This document shows positions 50,444-59,762 of a stretch of 64,000 nt of DNA, in pieces; the first letter of the stretch is position 1, and every line of letters starts with the position of its first letter. The notes beneath the pieces were generated by a model. The model was not told the origin of the DNA, did not search any database, and saw only the letters and a list, made by a program, of their open reading frames with translations. Made by a program: the position numbers and the translations under genes. The stretch is from Dokdonella sp. (GTDB taxonomy: Bacteria; Pseudomonadota; Gammaproteobacteria; Xanthomonadales; Rhodanobacteraceae). Location of the stretch: the NCBI RefSeq assembly GCF_017744955.1, contig NZ_JAGIAG010000001.1, forward strand, positions 62,001-126,000, in the 5' to 3' direction.

Positions 50444-52150
50444 CTAGCGGGGCGCAGGCGGCTCAGTGACCGCCATCGCCAACGCCGCCTTGAAATCCGG
50501 CGCGAAGCGCAGCTGTTCGCCGTCCGGCACGACGTGCATCTGCGCCAGGATGCGCCGGGGCTGCTCGCGCAGGCCGGACAGGATCACCCGCGTGCCCATG
50601 CGCCGGCAGCGCGCCAGCATCTGCGTCAGCGCGGTGACGCCGGAGGCGTCGATCAGCGGCACCAGCCGCAGGCGCAGGATGAACACGCGCGGCGGATCGC
50701 GGAACTGGTTCAGCACGTCGTCGAGGCGATTGGCGACGGCGAAGAAGAGCGGCCCCGAGATCTGGAATGCCTCCACGCCGGGCGGCAGTTGTGCGCGCTG
50801 ATCCGGCACCGCGTCGGAATCGGCCTCGTCGGAGTCGAGCAGGGACACGCCCGACTCCATCGCCACCACCTCGCTCATGCGATGCATGAACAGGAACGCG
50901 GCGAGCACGATGCCGACCTCGATCGCGACGGTCAGGTCGAACATCACCGTCAGCGCGAAGGTCAGCAGCAGCACGACGCGGTCGCCGACCGGACCGGTCA
51001 TCAGATGGCGGAAGCTTTCGATCTCGGCCATGTTCCAGGCGACGATGACCAGCACCGCAGCGAGCGCGGCCAGCGGCACGTAGCTCATCAGCGGCGCCAG
51101 CACCAGCATGAACAGCAGCAGGAACAGCGCATGCGCGATCCCCGCCACCGGCGAGCGCGCACCGGCGCGCACGTTGGTCGCGGTGCGCGCCAGCGCGCCG
51201 GTCGCCGGCAGGCCGCCGAACAGCGCCGAACCGGCGTTGGCGACGCCCTGCGCGATCAGCTCGCCGTTCGAGCGATGCCGGCCGCCGATCATGCCGTCGG
51301 CGACCACCGCCGACAGCAACGACTCGACGCCGGCGAGGAAGGCGATCGTGAACGAGCTCGGGAACAGCTCCAGCGTGCGTTCGAACGGAATGTGCGGGAT
51401 GTCGAACGTCGGCAGCGTCGCCGGAATGCCGCCGAAGCGCGTGCCGATCGTCTCGATCGGCAGATGGAACAGCGCGACCGCCAGCGCGCCGACCGCGACC
51501 GCGATCAGAAAGCCCGGCGCCGCCGGCTTCCAGCGCCGCAGGACGACGATCAGCACGACGCAGGCGAGCGCGAGCGCCGCAGCCGCCGGCGTGAGGCTCG
51601 GCAGGTGCTCGACGTAGGCCGACCAGCGCGCGAAGAACTCCACCGGCACCTTGTCCATGTGCAGGCCGAGCAGATCCTTGACCTGGCTGGAGAAGATGCT
51701 GACCGCGATGCCGGCGGTGAACCCGGTGATGACCGGCTTCGGGATGTATTTCATCAGCGTGCCGACGCGCAGCACGCCGGCCGCGATCAGCATCAGCCCG
51801 GCCAGCAGCGTGCACAGGATCAGGCCGCCGTAGCCGAACTTGTCGATGACGTTGAAGACCACCGGGATGAACGCCGCGGTCGGTCCGCCGATCTGCACGC
51901 GCGAGCCGCCGAACAGCGAGATCAGGAAGCCGGCGACGATCGCCGTGTGCAGGCCCTTCTCGGGCGTCGTGCCCGAGGCGATCGCCAATGCCATCGACAG
52001 CGGCAACGCGACGATCGCGACGGTGAGGCCGGCGAGCAGATCGTGGCGCAGGTCGGCCAGGCCGTAACCCTGGCGCAGCACGGTGTAGAGCTTGGGAACG
52101 TAGAGCTGTTGCCAGCTGGCTGCGGAACGGGTGGGATCGATCGCGTTCAA
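50444..52150 (-). CDS. SulP-family anion transporter with C-terminal STAS domain
   Basis: 568 residues. About 12 membrane helices with SulP motifs 'DLLAGLTVAIVALPLSMALA', 'GSRVQIGGPTAAFIPVV', 'GFTAGIAVSIFSSQVKDLLG', then 'NVRAGARSPVAGIAHALFLL'. The cytoplasmic STAS domain (about 455-560) carries 'RLVPLIDASGVTALTQML'. It takes up sulfate, bicarbonate or other anions by proton or sodium symport; the substrate cannot be read from sequence. It lies alone on the minus strand, followed by the convergent VOC gene. No carbonic-anhydrase gene is beside it. Confidence 0.92.
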   Translation of the reverse strand: MNAIDPTRSAASWQQLYVPKLYTVLRQGYGLADLRHDLLAGLTVAIVALPLSMALAIASGTTPEKGLHTAIVAGFLISLFGGSRVQIGGPTAAFIPVVFNVIDKFGYGGLILCTLLAGLMLIAAGVLRVGTLMKYIPKPVITGFTAGIAVSIFSSQVKDLLGLHMDKVPVEFFARWSAYVEHLPSLTPAAAALALACVVLIVVLRRWKPAAPGFLIAVAVGALAVALFHLPIETIGTRFGGIPATLPTFDIPHIPFERTLELFPSSFTIAFLAGVESLLSAVVADGMIGGRHRSNGELIAQGVANAGSALFGGLPATGALARTATNVRAGARSPVAGIAHALFLLLFMLVLAPLMSYVPLAALAAVLVIVAWNMAEIESFRHLMTGPVGDRVVLLLTFALTVMFDLTVAIEVGIVLAAFLFMHRMSEVVAMESGVSLLDSDEADSDAVPDQRAQLPPGVEAFQISGPLFFAVANRLDDVLNQFRDPPRVFILRLRLVPLIDASGVTALTQMLARCRRMGTRVILSGLREQPRRILAQMHVVPDGEQLRFAPDFKAALAMAVTEPPAPR

Positions 52151-52178
52151 GTCGGAGGTCGTGCGCTGCCGCAGCGGC

Positions 52179-52604
52179 CTACTGCGCTTGCGTGATGACC
52201 GGCAAGCCGGTCATCAGCCACCAGCGCTTGGCTTCCTCGTCGTAGCGCCAGGTCTGACGGTCGATCACGCTGCGCGCGGCCTGCGTATTGACGTTGACGA
52301 GGCTGATCTCGACGGTCTGGCGCACCTCGTTGTCGCCGACGGGCAGCGCCGGCTGCTCGTTGTAGCCGGTGATCTGCACCTGCTTGAAGCGCTCCAGCTC
52401 CAGCGTGCTCGGCGGATGCTCGGCGAGCACCTTCGGATCGATGAAGGCTTGCGCGTTCTCGACGGCGCCCCAGCGGATCGTCGACGCATACGAACGCAGC
52501 GTGTCGGTCAGCAGGGTTTCCTTCGAACGCATCTTGTCGGTCGCGCACGAGGCGAGCAGAGCGCTCGCGGCGACCATCAGCAGGGCTTTGACGTGGCGGC
52601 GCAT
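52179..52604 (-). CDS. Small lipoprotein of unknown function
   Basis: 141 residues from the ATG at 52604, behind GGGAGG. Signal and lipobox 'ALLMVAASALLASC' place the lipidated Cys at about 19. The mature part is helical then beta-rich: 'KETLLTDTLRSYASTIRWGAVENAQAFIDP', 'VRQTVEISLVNVN', 'RQTWRYDEEAKRWWLMTGLP'. The ending is the pattern of lipoproteins with an NTF2-like or nuclear-transport-factor-type fold ('tWr.ded..WwL.tg'). It lies 28 bases upstream of the SulP gene on the same strand. Confidence 0.75.
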   Translation of the reverse strand: MRRHVKALLMVAASALLASCATDKMRSKETLLTDTLRSYASTIRWGAVENAQAFIDPKVLAEHPPSTLELERFKQVQITGYNEQPALPVGDNEVRQTVEISLVNVNTQAARSVIDRQTWRYDEEAKRWWLMTGLPVITQAQ

Positions 52605-52651
52605 GGGGATCCTCCCTGGCCGCCGATTGTGCCGCAATCGCACGGCCGCCG

Positions 52652-53131
52652 TCAGCGCTTGACGAACGCGACGAAGCGCGCGTCGAGCGTCGCCGCCGCC
52701 GCGCCGTCGGCCAGCGGCACGACGCAATGCACGCTCATGCGCGCCTTGCCGCGTGCGGCCAGCGCGGCGAAGAAGTCGTCGAAGGATTCGCCCGCGGCCG
52801 GCCGCGCCACGGCGGCGAAGTCCTGCCAGATCGGCGCGAGATAGCGGATCGAGCTGTCCTGCACGTAGATGTCGCAGTCCAGCGCGCGCGCGTCGACGGC
52901 GAGCTTGATCAATCCCCAGCCGGCCAGGGTCATCAGGCTGGCCAGGCTGCCGCCGAACGCGCAGCCCTTGTCGTTGACGTTCGGCGCCAGCGGCGCGGCC
53001 AGGGTCAGCGAGTCGCCGTCGTAGGCGCTCGCCTTGAGCGCCATGGCGCGGGCGAGCGGGATGTCGGCGAGCAGTTCGCTTTCCAAAGCGGCAGCGAGCG
53101 CGGAGAAGGTCGCGCCAACGACGTTGATCAT
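52652..53131 (-). CDS. YiiD/thioesterase-domain (hotdog fold) protein
   Basis: 159 residues: 'IPLARAMALKASAYDGDSLTLAAPLAPNVNDKGCAFGGSLASLMTLAGW', 'IRYLAPIWQDF', 'GKARMSVHCVVPLADGAAAATLDARFVAFVK'. The 'N.ND.G.AFGGSL..L..L' block is the C-terminal thioesterase domain pattern of YiiD. Substrate unknown. Its stop lies 47 bases upstream of the lipoprotein start on the same strand. Confidence 0.8.
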   Translation of the reverse strand: MINVVGATFSALAAALESELLADIPLARAMALKASAYDGDSLTLAAPLAPNVNDKGCAFGGSLASLMTLAGWGLIKLAVDARALDCDIYVQDSSIRYLAPIWQDFAAVARPAAGESFDDFFAALAARGKARMSVHCVVPLADGAAAATLDARFVAFVKR

Positions 53132-53220
53132 GTGGGGCTATGCATCTTCATCTCGATGCCAGTGTCTCCGAAGCAAATCGCAGACTCAACATGGCAATTC
53201 GCCCGCCTCGGATTTCGAAC

Positions 53221-55932
53221 TCAGTTGTCGAAACCGTCGCGGAAGACGGTATGACTGCGCGGCCCTTGCAGCACGAAGTTCGCGATCGCGAAGCGGGTCG
53301 GCATGGGCGCCGCGATCGAGGTTCCCTGCACGATCGAGCACAAACCGAGGTAGGCGGAGCCTATCGGGCAGGCGATGCCGTCGTAGACCTGATCATCGTA
53401 GTCGGCGCTGCCGACGTCGGTGGAGGCACGGAAAGTTTGATTCGGGAAAGCTCCCCGGCTGCTCTGCACGTAGTAGTAGCCGTCGACGCTGCTGAAACCA
53501 ACGCCCAGGTGATCGAAACCCGTGCCATCCCAGAGGTCGATTGCCACGCCCGGTATCGGCCGTCCCGTGGCGTCGATCACGCGACCGAAGAAGTAGTCGG
53601 TCGGGACGATATTGAAATTGATTCCTATAGCCTGTCCGCTCAGACCCAATGGTATCGGCGTTCCGCTGATCGCGTCGCAGGAATCGTCGGTTCCACACTC
53701 GATGCCCGAATAGATTTGCGCGAATCCCTCGCTGGAGACGACTTTGGCGTAGTACGTTCCAGGCAGCAGATCGATCGCTTCGTAGTGACCGTCAGTGTCG
53801 GCCACCGTCGCCGTGGAGACAGTCCGACCTTGCGCATCGACGACCACCACGGTTGCGTATGGCGCGGGCAGGGGACCTGCCCCGGCCGGCGCACGCAAGG
53901 CGGCATGTCCCGAAATCGAGCCACCTTTCGTCAGCGCGAAGTCGATATTCGCTGCGTTGCCGTCGGGATAAGTCGTCGTAACGATGAGTGCGGCGCTCAA
54001 ATCGCATCGAGAAATCTCGTACGACTGACAGAGCGAGCCGGGATAGACAGCGTCCAGATGCGTCGCACTGCCTGCCCAGACGTAGTAACGCCCCGGTGGC
54101 ACGCCGGTGACCGTGTAGCGGCCGTCCTCGTCCGTGTAGCCGTTTCCGATCGAATGAGTGCTCGACGCTACGTCGACCAGCGCGACGTTCGCCCCGCTCA
54201 ACGGCGCATGGGAAACGGCGTCCGTCACGCGACCGGATACCGTCAGCAATGGCCTGAAGGAGAAGCGGATCTCCGCCTGCCCGCCGCTACCGACAGTGAT
54301 CGCAGTCGCCTGCGCCATGGTCGATGGGCAGTTCGGCAGACAGGCAATGTCGTTCCACCATTGCGAGAAGTATCCGTACGCGTAGCCCGTCGCGAAATAG
54401 GTTCCGGGCGCGAGCGGCCCACTGAATGCTTCGCCTCCGCCGTAACCGGACGACACGGAATTGCCACTGCTGTCGAAGATTTCCAGCCTCAAGTAAGGCA
54501 GATCTTCCACCGGATTGGTCGCAGTCGCATGGATCGTGGCCAATCGCGGCAAGTCGAAATCGATTCCCGCGGACAACTGGTCGCGCACGACGGCGATCGC
54601 GGTTCCCGTCAGCGGAGCACACGATTGCAGTACCGGCCCTGCACAGTCCTGATGTCGCCATAGCTGGCTTCCATAAGGATTTGCGCTGGCCTGCAGGTAG
54701 TAGTTGCCGCTGAGCAGCCCCTGGATCACATAGCGCCCTGCCGCGTCGGTCAGCACGTTATCCCATGGCGACGCATTGCTGCCGTCTTCGTTGAACAATC
54801 TCAAGGAAGCTCCCGGGAGGGGAACGGACGTCGCACGATCGCGAACCGTCCCGGCGATGCGACCGCCGATGTTCAGCGCAATATCGATGCCGTCGACACT
54901 CCCATTTGCAGCCACGGTCACCCGCTGCGCACCGCGATCGACGCAATCTTGGATGCGCAGAAAGATGAGACAGGGCGTATCCGGATACAGCTCGCCCACA
55001 TACCCTCTAGAATTTGCATCGGCAAAGACGTAGTAGACCCCCGGATCGACCGTGAGCGCATAGCGACCGTCCTCCTCGGACCAAAAGGTAGAACCCCAAC
55101 CGTCACCCTGCGCGATCGGTAGAATTGTCGTCGAAACCCCTGCACCGGTACGCTGATCGGTAATGCGGCCCCGGATTTCCGCCGCGACCTGCAGGGTTGC
55201 CGCCGCCGTTCCGGCCTGACCGTGATTGCGCAACCGCGCGAACCAGACGTCATTGGGTGCTTCGGCCTTGATGCCGACGGCTGCGGCGAGCCCGAATGCA
55301 TCATCGTTGCGCGCGACCGCTTCGGCATCCGTCTGCGGACAGCGCTCCTTGAACAACGTTAACTCGGTATCGAGCGCCGATGCCGCGGTGGTGAGGCGGA
55401 GGACTTTCGCGCTCTCCGGCCGGATGCGAAGCCACAGCTCCGATCCGGGCAGCCCGACCTTGGCGAGCGGCGCATCGAGTTCGTATCCCGCTCGCAGGCT
55501 CAGCGCGCTGGAGCAAGCGTGACCAGGCTCGCCCGAGTTCGAGATCCGAATACGCCGTTCCGCCTCGAGCCGGCGTGGAAAGGATGGGACCGGCACGTTT
55601 TGCGACGCGGCCGACTGAGCGCGCTCGACGTGTTCGACCAGTCGGCGAACTTGCTGCCACTTGCGCGCGAACACCGCATCGTCGGAGAAGCCGCGCACAT
55701 GCGCGTCGCGATTGATCCCATCGAGAGCGCGCCGAAGCTCAGCTGCCGAATTCGACGTGGAGACCGATGCCGTCGGGGATTCAACCGCCTCGGCAGCCGC
55801 GTAGCTGCGCACGGCCAAACGCTGCAGTTCCACGATGGCAGGCGCCGGATCGGCTATCGTGGCTTCGGCCGCAGCGGCCACGGACGCGAACGACAGGCAC
55901 ATCGTGAACAACACACGACGCGAAAACTTCAT
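53221..55932 (-). CDS. Large secreted protein with carboxypeptidase-regulatory-type repeats and F-x-D-G-F-D tail
   Basis: 903 residues. Signal peptide 1-22 (CLSFASVAAAA). After a helical region and a beta domain of about 200 residues there are at least five beta-sandwich repeats of the carboxypeptidase-regulatory/CnaB type, each like 'GRVTDAVSHAPLSGANVALVD' plus 'TDEDGRYTVTGVPPGRYYVWAGS'. Many paired cysteines lie in the loops. It ends 'SHTVFRDGFDN'. Base composition is clearly lower in GC than its neighbours (many AAT/TTG/GAA codons). Probably a surface or secreted adhesin-like or matrix protein; no enzyme domain seen. It is divergent from hemD. Confidence 0.85.
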   Translation of the reverse strand: MKFSRRVLFTMCLSFASVAAAAEATIADPAPAIVELQRLAVRSYAAAEAVESPTASVSTSNSAAELRRALDGINRDAHVRGFSDDAVFARKWQQVRRLVEHVERAQSAASQNVPVPSFPRRLEAERRIRISNSGEPGHACSSALSLRAGYELDAPLAKVGLPGSELWLRIRPESAKVLRLTTAASALDTELTLFKERCPQTDAEAVARNDDAFGLAAAVGIKAEAPNDVWFARLRNHGQAGTAAATLQVAAEIRGRITDQRTGAGVSTTILPIAQGDGWGSTFWSEEDGRYALTVDPGVYYVFADANSRGYVGELYPDTPCLIFLRIQDCVDRGAQRVTVAANGSVDGIDIALNIGGRIAGTVRDRATSVPLPGASLRLFNEDGSNASPWDNVLTDAAGRYVIQGLLSGNYYLQASANPYGSQLWRHQDCAGPVLQSCAPLTGTAIAVVRDQLSAGIDFDLPRLATIHATATNPVEDLPYLRLEIFDSSGNSVSSGYGGGEAFSGPLAPGTYFATGYAYGYFSQWWNDIACLPNCPSTMAQATAITVGSGGQAEIRFSFRPLLTVSGRVTDAVSHAPLSGANVALVDVASSTHSIGNGYTDEDGRYTVTGVPPGRYYVWAGSATHLDAVYPGSLCQSYEISRCDLSAALIVTTTYPDGNAANIDFALTKGGSISGHAALRAPAGAGPLPAPYATVVVVDAQGRTVSTATVADTDGHYEAIDLLPGTYYAKVVSSEGFAQIYSGIECGTDDSCDAISGTPIPLGLSGQAIGINFNIVPTDYFFGRVIDATGRPIPGVAIDLWDGTGFDHLGVGFSSVDGYYYVQSSRGAFPNQTFRASTDVGSADYDDQVYDGIACPIGSAYLGLCSIVQGTSIAAPMPTRFAIANFVLQGPRSHTVFRDGFDN

Positions 55933-56016
55933 GGCAGCATCCCCCGAAACGAGTTTTTGCCCGAACTGGACGTATCCCTCGGCAAAAGCATCTCACCCGC
56001 TGGCCGCAGCGGCAAC

Positions 56017-56802
56017 ATGACCGGCAACGGGGCATCGCACGTGCCGCCGGCTTCGACGCTCGCCGAAATCGCCGTGGTCGTGACGCGGCCGGCGTCGACG
56101 TCCGGACCGCTGGCTCGACGAATCGGCCTGCTCCACGGCACGCCGATTCGATTGCCCGGTCTTTCCGTGCGCGCGGCGGCAGCGCCGAGATTCCAGGCCG
56201 ACCGATTCGACGCCCTGATCTTCACCAGCCCGACTGCCGTGCGCTTCGCCTTCATCGCCGACCGGGCGATGCGAATTCCACGGCGCGCCCGGATCTTCGC
56301 CGTCGGCACCGGCACGCAACGCGCGCTGGCGCGCCGCGGCGTGACCAGCCTCGCGCCGAGCCGGCGCACCGACAGCGAAGGGCTGCTCGCGTTGCCGGAG
56401 CTCGCCGAGGTGCGCGGCCGGCGTTTCGGCATCGTCGGCGCGCCGGGTGGCCGCGACCTGATCACCGCGACGCTGCGTGCACGCGGCGCGCAGGTCGAGG
56501 CGATCCACGTCTACGAGCGCGGCCCGCCGCGCCTGACGCGGCGCCACTTCGACGCGCTGGCGCGCGCGCCCGATCCGCTGATCACGTTGATTTCCAGCGG
56601 CGAAGCGCTCGCCAACCTGGTCACGCGGCTGCCGCCCGAGGCGCTCGCGCGCCTGCGCCGGCAGATGCTGGTCGTCAGCAGTGCGCGGCTGGCCACGATG
56701 GCGCGGGCGAACGCGTTCGAGGACATCCACGTCGCGGCGTCGGCGCTGCCGGCGGACCTGCTCGCGGCCGCACAGCACGCCCTCGCGCGACACCGCTTGT
56801 GA
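56017..56802 (+). CDS. hemD: Uroporphyrinogen-III synthase HemD
   Basis: 261 residues. 'VVVTRPASTSGPLARRIGLLHG', 'ALIFTSPTAVRFAF', 'IFAVGTGTQRALARRG', 'GLLALPELAEVRGRRFGIVGAPGGRDLITATLRARGAQVEAIHVYER', 'LITLISSGEALANLV', 'LVVSSARLATMARANAF' match HemD, whose sequence is poorly conserved apart from these. It cyclises hydroxymethylbilane with inversion of ring D. Start at 56017 chosen for length; a later start is possible. Followed by hemX-hemY, the usual order. hemC is not adjacent upstream. Confidence 0.9.
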   Translation: MTGNGASHVPPASTLAEIAVVVTRPASTSGPLARRIGLLHGTPIRLPGLSVRAAAAPRFQADRFDALIFTSPTAVRFAFIADRAMRIPRRARIFAVGTGTQRALARRGVTSLAPSRRTDSEGLLALPELAEVRGRRFGIVGAPGGRDLITATLRARGAQVEAIHVYERGPPRLTRRHFDALARAPDPLITLISSGEALANLVTRLPPEALARLRRQMLVVSSARLATMARANAFEDIHVAASALPADLLAAAQHALARHRL

Positions 56803-56860
56803 CATCCCGGCGGCGCCTGCGTGGCTGCCCTCGTCACGCAGTTCCGCTAGCATGCCGGTC

Positions 56861-57970
56861 ATGAGCGACGACACCGATACCGCGCTGCACGCGCCCGCCG
56901 TCGAATCCCCTCCGTCCGCGCCGGAATCCCGCGGCGCATCCGGTACGCCGGCACCGCGCCGCGGCGGCGGAGGCGTCACCACCCTGGTCGCTCTGATCGC
57001 GCTCGCCGCCGCCGGCGGCGCGCTGTGGTTCGCCTATTCGCTCAAGCAGGGCCAGGCCGACGCGCAAGCCGCCTTGCGCGGCGACCTGCAGGCGCGCGTC
57101 GACGAACTCGCGCGCGGCGCCGAGCAGCGCAAGCGCGAATTCGACGCGCTGAAGGCACGCCTGGCCGACGCGGACGGCGTCAACAAGAGCGTGCGCGAGG
57201 AACTGCTGGGTTTGGGCGAACGCTCGCGCCATCTGGAAGACGCGGTCGCCAATCTGGCCGAGCAGCGCATGAGTGGCCGCGACGCGCTGGCGATGAACGA
57301 GGCCGAGTTCCTGCTGCAGCTCGCGCAGGAGCGGCTGACGCTGTTCCACGACGCGCAGGCGGCGATCGCCGCCTATCGCCTCGCCGATTCCGCGCTGGCG
57401 GCGGCGGAAGATCCGGTCTTCGCGTCGGTGCGGCAGTCGATCGGCGCCGAACGACAGGCGCTGGAGGCGAGCAAGCCGGCCGAGGTGCAGGCGACGCTGA
57501 CCGCGCTCGAACGCCTGCGCGGCCAGCTGCCGGCACTGGCGAAACAGACCGCCGCCACGACCGATACCGCGCCGACTTCGCGCTGGCAGGGATTTCTCTC
57601 CCAGTTCGTGCGCGTCAGCCACAGCGGCGACGAAGCGAATGCCGCGCGCGACGTCGGCCTGACGCGCTCGCTGACCGCGCTCGACCTGCGCGAGGCCGAA
57701 GCGGCCCTGCTCGCCGGCGACGCCGGCGGCTACGCGGCCGCGCTCGAGCGCGCGCGCGGAGGGCTCGCCGCCGGCTTCGACGCCGACGCGGCGCCGACCA
57801 AGGAAGCCTTGGCCGAACTCGACCGGCTCCTGAAGCAGCCGCTGGCGCCGGCGCTGCCGGAGCTCGGCACCGCGCTGAAGGAGCTGCGCAATCTGCGCGC
57901 GACGCGCGCGCTCTCTCGACCGCCGGCCACGCCCGCGGTCGAGACTCCGCAGAACGAGGCCGGCACATGA
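56861..57970 (+). CDS. hemX: HemX-family inner-membrane protein
   Basis: 369 residues from the ATG at 56861; 56852 is an equally open start. An acidic/Pro-rich cytoplasmic leader is followed by one membrane helix (39-59), then a long periplasmic coiled coil ('GDLQARVDELARGAEQRKREFDALKARLADADG', 'EELLGLGERSRHLEDAVANLAEQ') and a helical C-domain ('NEAEFLLQLAQERLTLFHD'). Despite its name the protein is not a proven methyltransferase. It may organise the HemDXY set at the membrane. Its stop overlaps the hemY ATG (ATGA, 57967-57970). Confidence 0.9.
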   Translation: MSDDTDTALHAPAVESPPSAPESRGASGTPAPRRGGGGVTTLVALIALAAAGGALWFAYSLKQGQADAQAALRGDLQARVDELARGAEQRKREFDALKARLADADGVNKSVREELLGLGERSRHLEDAVANLAEQRMSGRDALAMNEAEFLLQLAQERLTLFHDAQAAIAAYRLADSALAAAEDPVFASVRQSIGAERQALEASKPAEVQATLTALERLRGQLPALAKQTAATTDTAPTSRWQGFLSQFVRVSHSGDEANAARDVGLTRSLTALDLREAEAALLAGDAGGYAAALERARGGLAAGFDADAAPTKEALAELDRLLKQPLAPALPELGTALKELRNLRATRALSRPPATPAVETPQNEAGT

Positions 57971-59226
57971 AAGCCTGGCGCACGATAACGATTCTCCTGA
58001 TCGTCGCGGTCGCCGCGGCGTTCGCCTGGCACTGGCTCGCCGCCGATCCGGGCTATGTGCAGATCCGCGTGCGCGGCACCACGATCGAGACCAGCGTGGT
58101 CGCCGCGATCGCGATGCTGATCGTGTTCTGGGCCGCCGTGTCGATCCTGTGGTGGCTCCTGCGCTTCCCGTTCCGCGCCTGGGGCCGGGCGGTGCAGCGG
58201 CGTGGGCGCGAGCGCCTCGCCGGCGGCCTCACCGCGTTCGCCGAGGGCGACTACGCGCAGGCCGAACGCGAACTGGGCAAGGTCGCCAACCAGCCCGCGT
58301 TCCGCACGCCGGCCCTGCTCGTACTCGCCCGCGCGGCGCACGAACGCGGCGAGAACGAGCGCGCCGAGCGTGCGCTGGCCGACGTCGACGCCGGCGGCGC
58401 ACGCGCCGCGGACGGATTGCGCGCACGCTTCCTGCTCGAACGTGGCCGCGCCGCCGAGGCACTGTCGCTGTTGAAGTCGAAGGCCGCGAACGGCCTTTCG
58501 CAGCGCGGCCGGCGCGCGCTGATCGACGCCGCGCTCGCCGACGGCGACACTCAGGCGGCCCTGGACGCGCTGCCGGCATTCGCCAAGAGCCAGTCGCTGA
58601 CGCCCGAGGCGCAGGCCGCGCTGGAAACGCGCGTGCTCGACGCCGCGCTGGCCGCCGCGCCCGACGCGACGCGCCTGAACACCTTGTGGAACGGCGCCAC
58701 CCGCGCGCAGCGACGGCGGCCCGAACTCATCGCCGCGTTCGCGCGCCGCTCGGCCGCGCTCGGCCAGACCCTGGCGGCGATGGACGAGATCGAATCCGCC
58801 CTGCGCCGCGAATGGAGCGAGGATCTGGCCGCGCTGTACGCCGAGCTCGGCCCGAACGAGCTGCCCTCGCGCACGACCAAGGCGGAAGGCTGGCTGGCGA
58901 TCGCGCCGAACAGCCCGGCGCTGCTCACCACGATCGGACGTCTATACGTCCAGCAGGAACAGTGGACCAAGGCCGAGGAACCGCTCGAACGCGCGCTCGG
59001 CCTAGCCGAGTCGCCGGCCGCGTGGGAAGCGCTCGGCGACTGCCGCCGCGGCGAGGGCGACCTCGCGGCGGCGTGCACGTGCTACGCGAACGCGCTGCAG
59101 GTCGCGCGCGGGCTCGCCAGCACGCCGGTCGGCGCACGCCTGCCGCGCGGGCCGCTCGACACGCGGCCGGTCGCGTTCGAGGAACGCAGCGAGCACGGCG
59201 TACCGCGGCTGCCGGTCGCGAAGTGA
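57967..59226 (+). CDS. hemY: HemY-family TPR membrane protein
   Basis: 419 residues. Two N-terminal membrane helices (about 7-26 and 43-65) are followed by a TPR-like helical solenoid: 'GLTAFAEGDYAQAERELGKVANQ', 'LVLARAAHERGENERAERALADVD', 'ALLTTIGRLYVQQEQWTKAEEPLERALG', 'AWEALGDCRRGEGDLAAACTCYANALQ'. This is the proteobacterial 'HemY N-terminal domain' protein of the hemDXY operon, a presumed scaffold, and not the Gram-positive protoporphyrinogen oxidase of the same name. Translation is coupled to hemX. Confidence 0.92.
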   Translation: MKAWRTITILLIVAVAAAFAWHWLAADPGYVQIRVRGTTIETSVVAAIAMLIVFWAAVSILWWLLRFPFRAWGRAVQRRGRERLAGGLTAFAEGDYAQAERELGKVANQPAFRTPALLVLARAAHERGENERAERALADVDAGGARAADGLRARFLLERGRAAEALSLLKSKAANGLSQRGRRALIDAALADGDTQAALDALPAFAKSQSLTPEAQAALETRVLDAALAAAPDATRLNTLWNGATRAQRRRPELIAAFARRSAALGQTLAAMDEIESALRREWSEDLAALYAELGPNELPSRTTKAEGWLAIAPNSPALLTTIGRLYVQQEQWTKAEEPLERALGLAESPAAWEALGDCRRGEGDLAAACTCYANALQVARGLASTPVGARLPRGPLDTRPVAFEERSEHGVPRLPVAK

Positions 59227-59251
59227 CCCGCATTCGACAAGGAGAGGTGGA

Positions 59252-59743
59252 ATGAAGCAGTCCCTGAGCGCCGTCGCATTGGCGATGGCCGCGTCGATCT
59301 CGCTGCCCGTCTGCGCAGAGAGCAAACGCGACGAGAACGAGATCGTGCTGGTCGAGAACGACGACGCCGACATGGCCGCCGCGATCAGGCAGGCACGCGC
59401 GAAGCTGGACGAGTTCCTCGCCCTCGCGGCCAATCCGCCGCCCGGCGCTTCGGATTTCAAGCTGAAGGTGATGGTCCGCGACGGCGAGGACACCGAGCAT
59501 TTCTGGGTGACGCCGTTCGCGCCCATCGGCAAGGGCTTCAAGGGCACGCTGGCGAACGAGCCGCAGGTCGTCTCGAACGTCGAGGCCGGCGAGGAGATCG
59601 AGTTCTCGCGCGCGCAGATCTCCGACTGGGGCTACACCAAGGACGGCCGCCAGGTCGGCAGCTACACGGTCTGCGTGCTGTTCAAGAAGATGCCGCCGGA
59701 GCAGGCGGACTACTACCGCAAGAACCACGGCTTCGATTGCTGA
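59252..59743 (+). CDS. Exported DUF2314-family protein
   Basis: 163 residues with an AAGGAGAGG ribosome site. Signal peptide 1-22 (AVALAMAASISLPVCA). The body has the DUF2314 pattern: 'DMAAAIRQARAKLDEFLALAA', 'FKLKVMVRDGEDTEHFWVTPF', 'GFKGTLANEPQVV', 'ISDWGYTKDGRQVGSYTVCVLF'. Family members are small secreted or cytosolic proteins of unknown role, some called YegJ-like. It starts 25 bases after hemY and could be read through from the hem operon. Confidence 0.85.
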   Translation: MKQSLSAVALAMAASISLPVCAESKRDENEIVLVENDDADMAAAIRQARAKLDEFLALAANPPPGASDFKLKVMVRDGEDTEHFWVTPFAPIGKGFKGTLANEPQVVSNVEAGEEIEFSRAQISDWGYTKDGRQVGSYTVCVLFKKMPPEQADYYRKNHGFDC

Positions 59744-59762
59744 AGCCGCGCGCGCGGCGGCG

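Noticed and set aside
57967..59226. HemY as protoporphyrinogen oxidase
   Set aside because: The protein is a TPR membrane protein of the hemDXY set; the name is shared with an unrelated Gram-positive enzyme.
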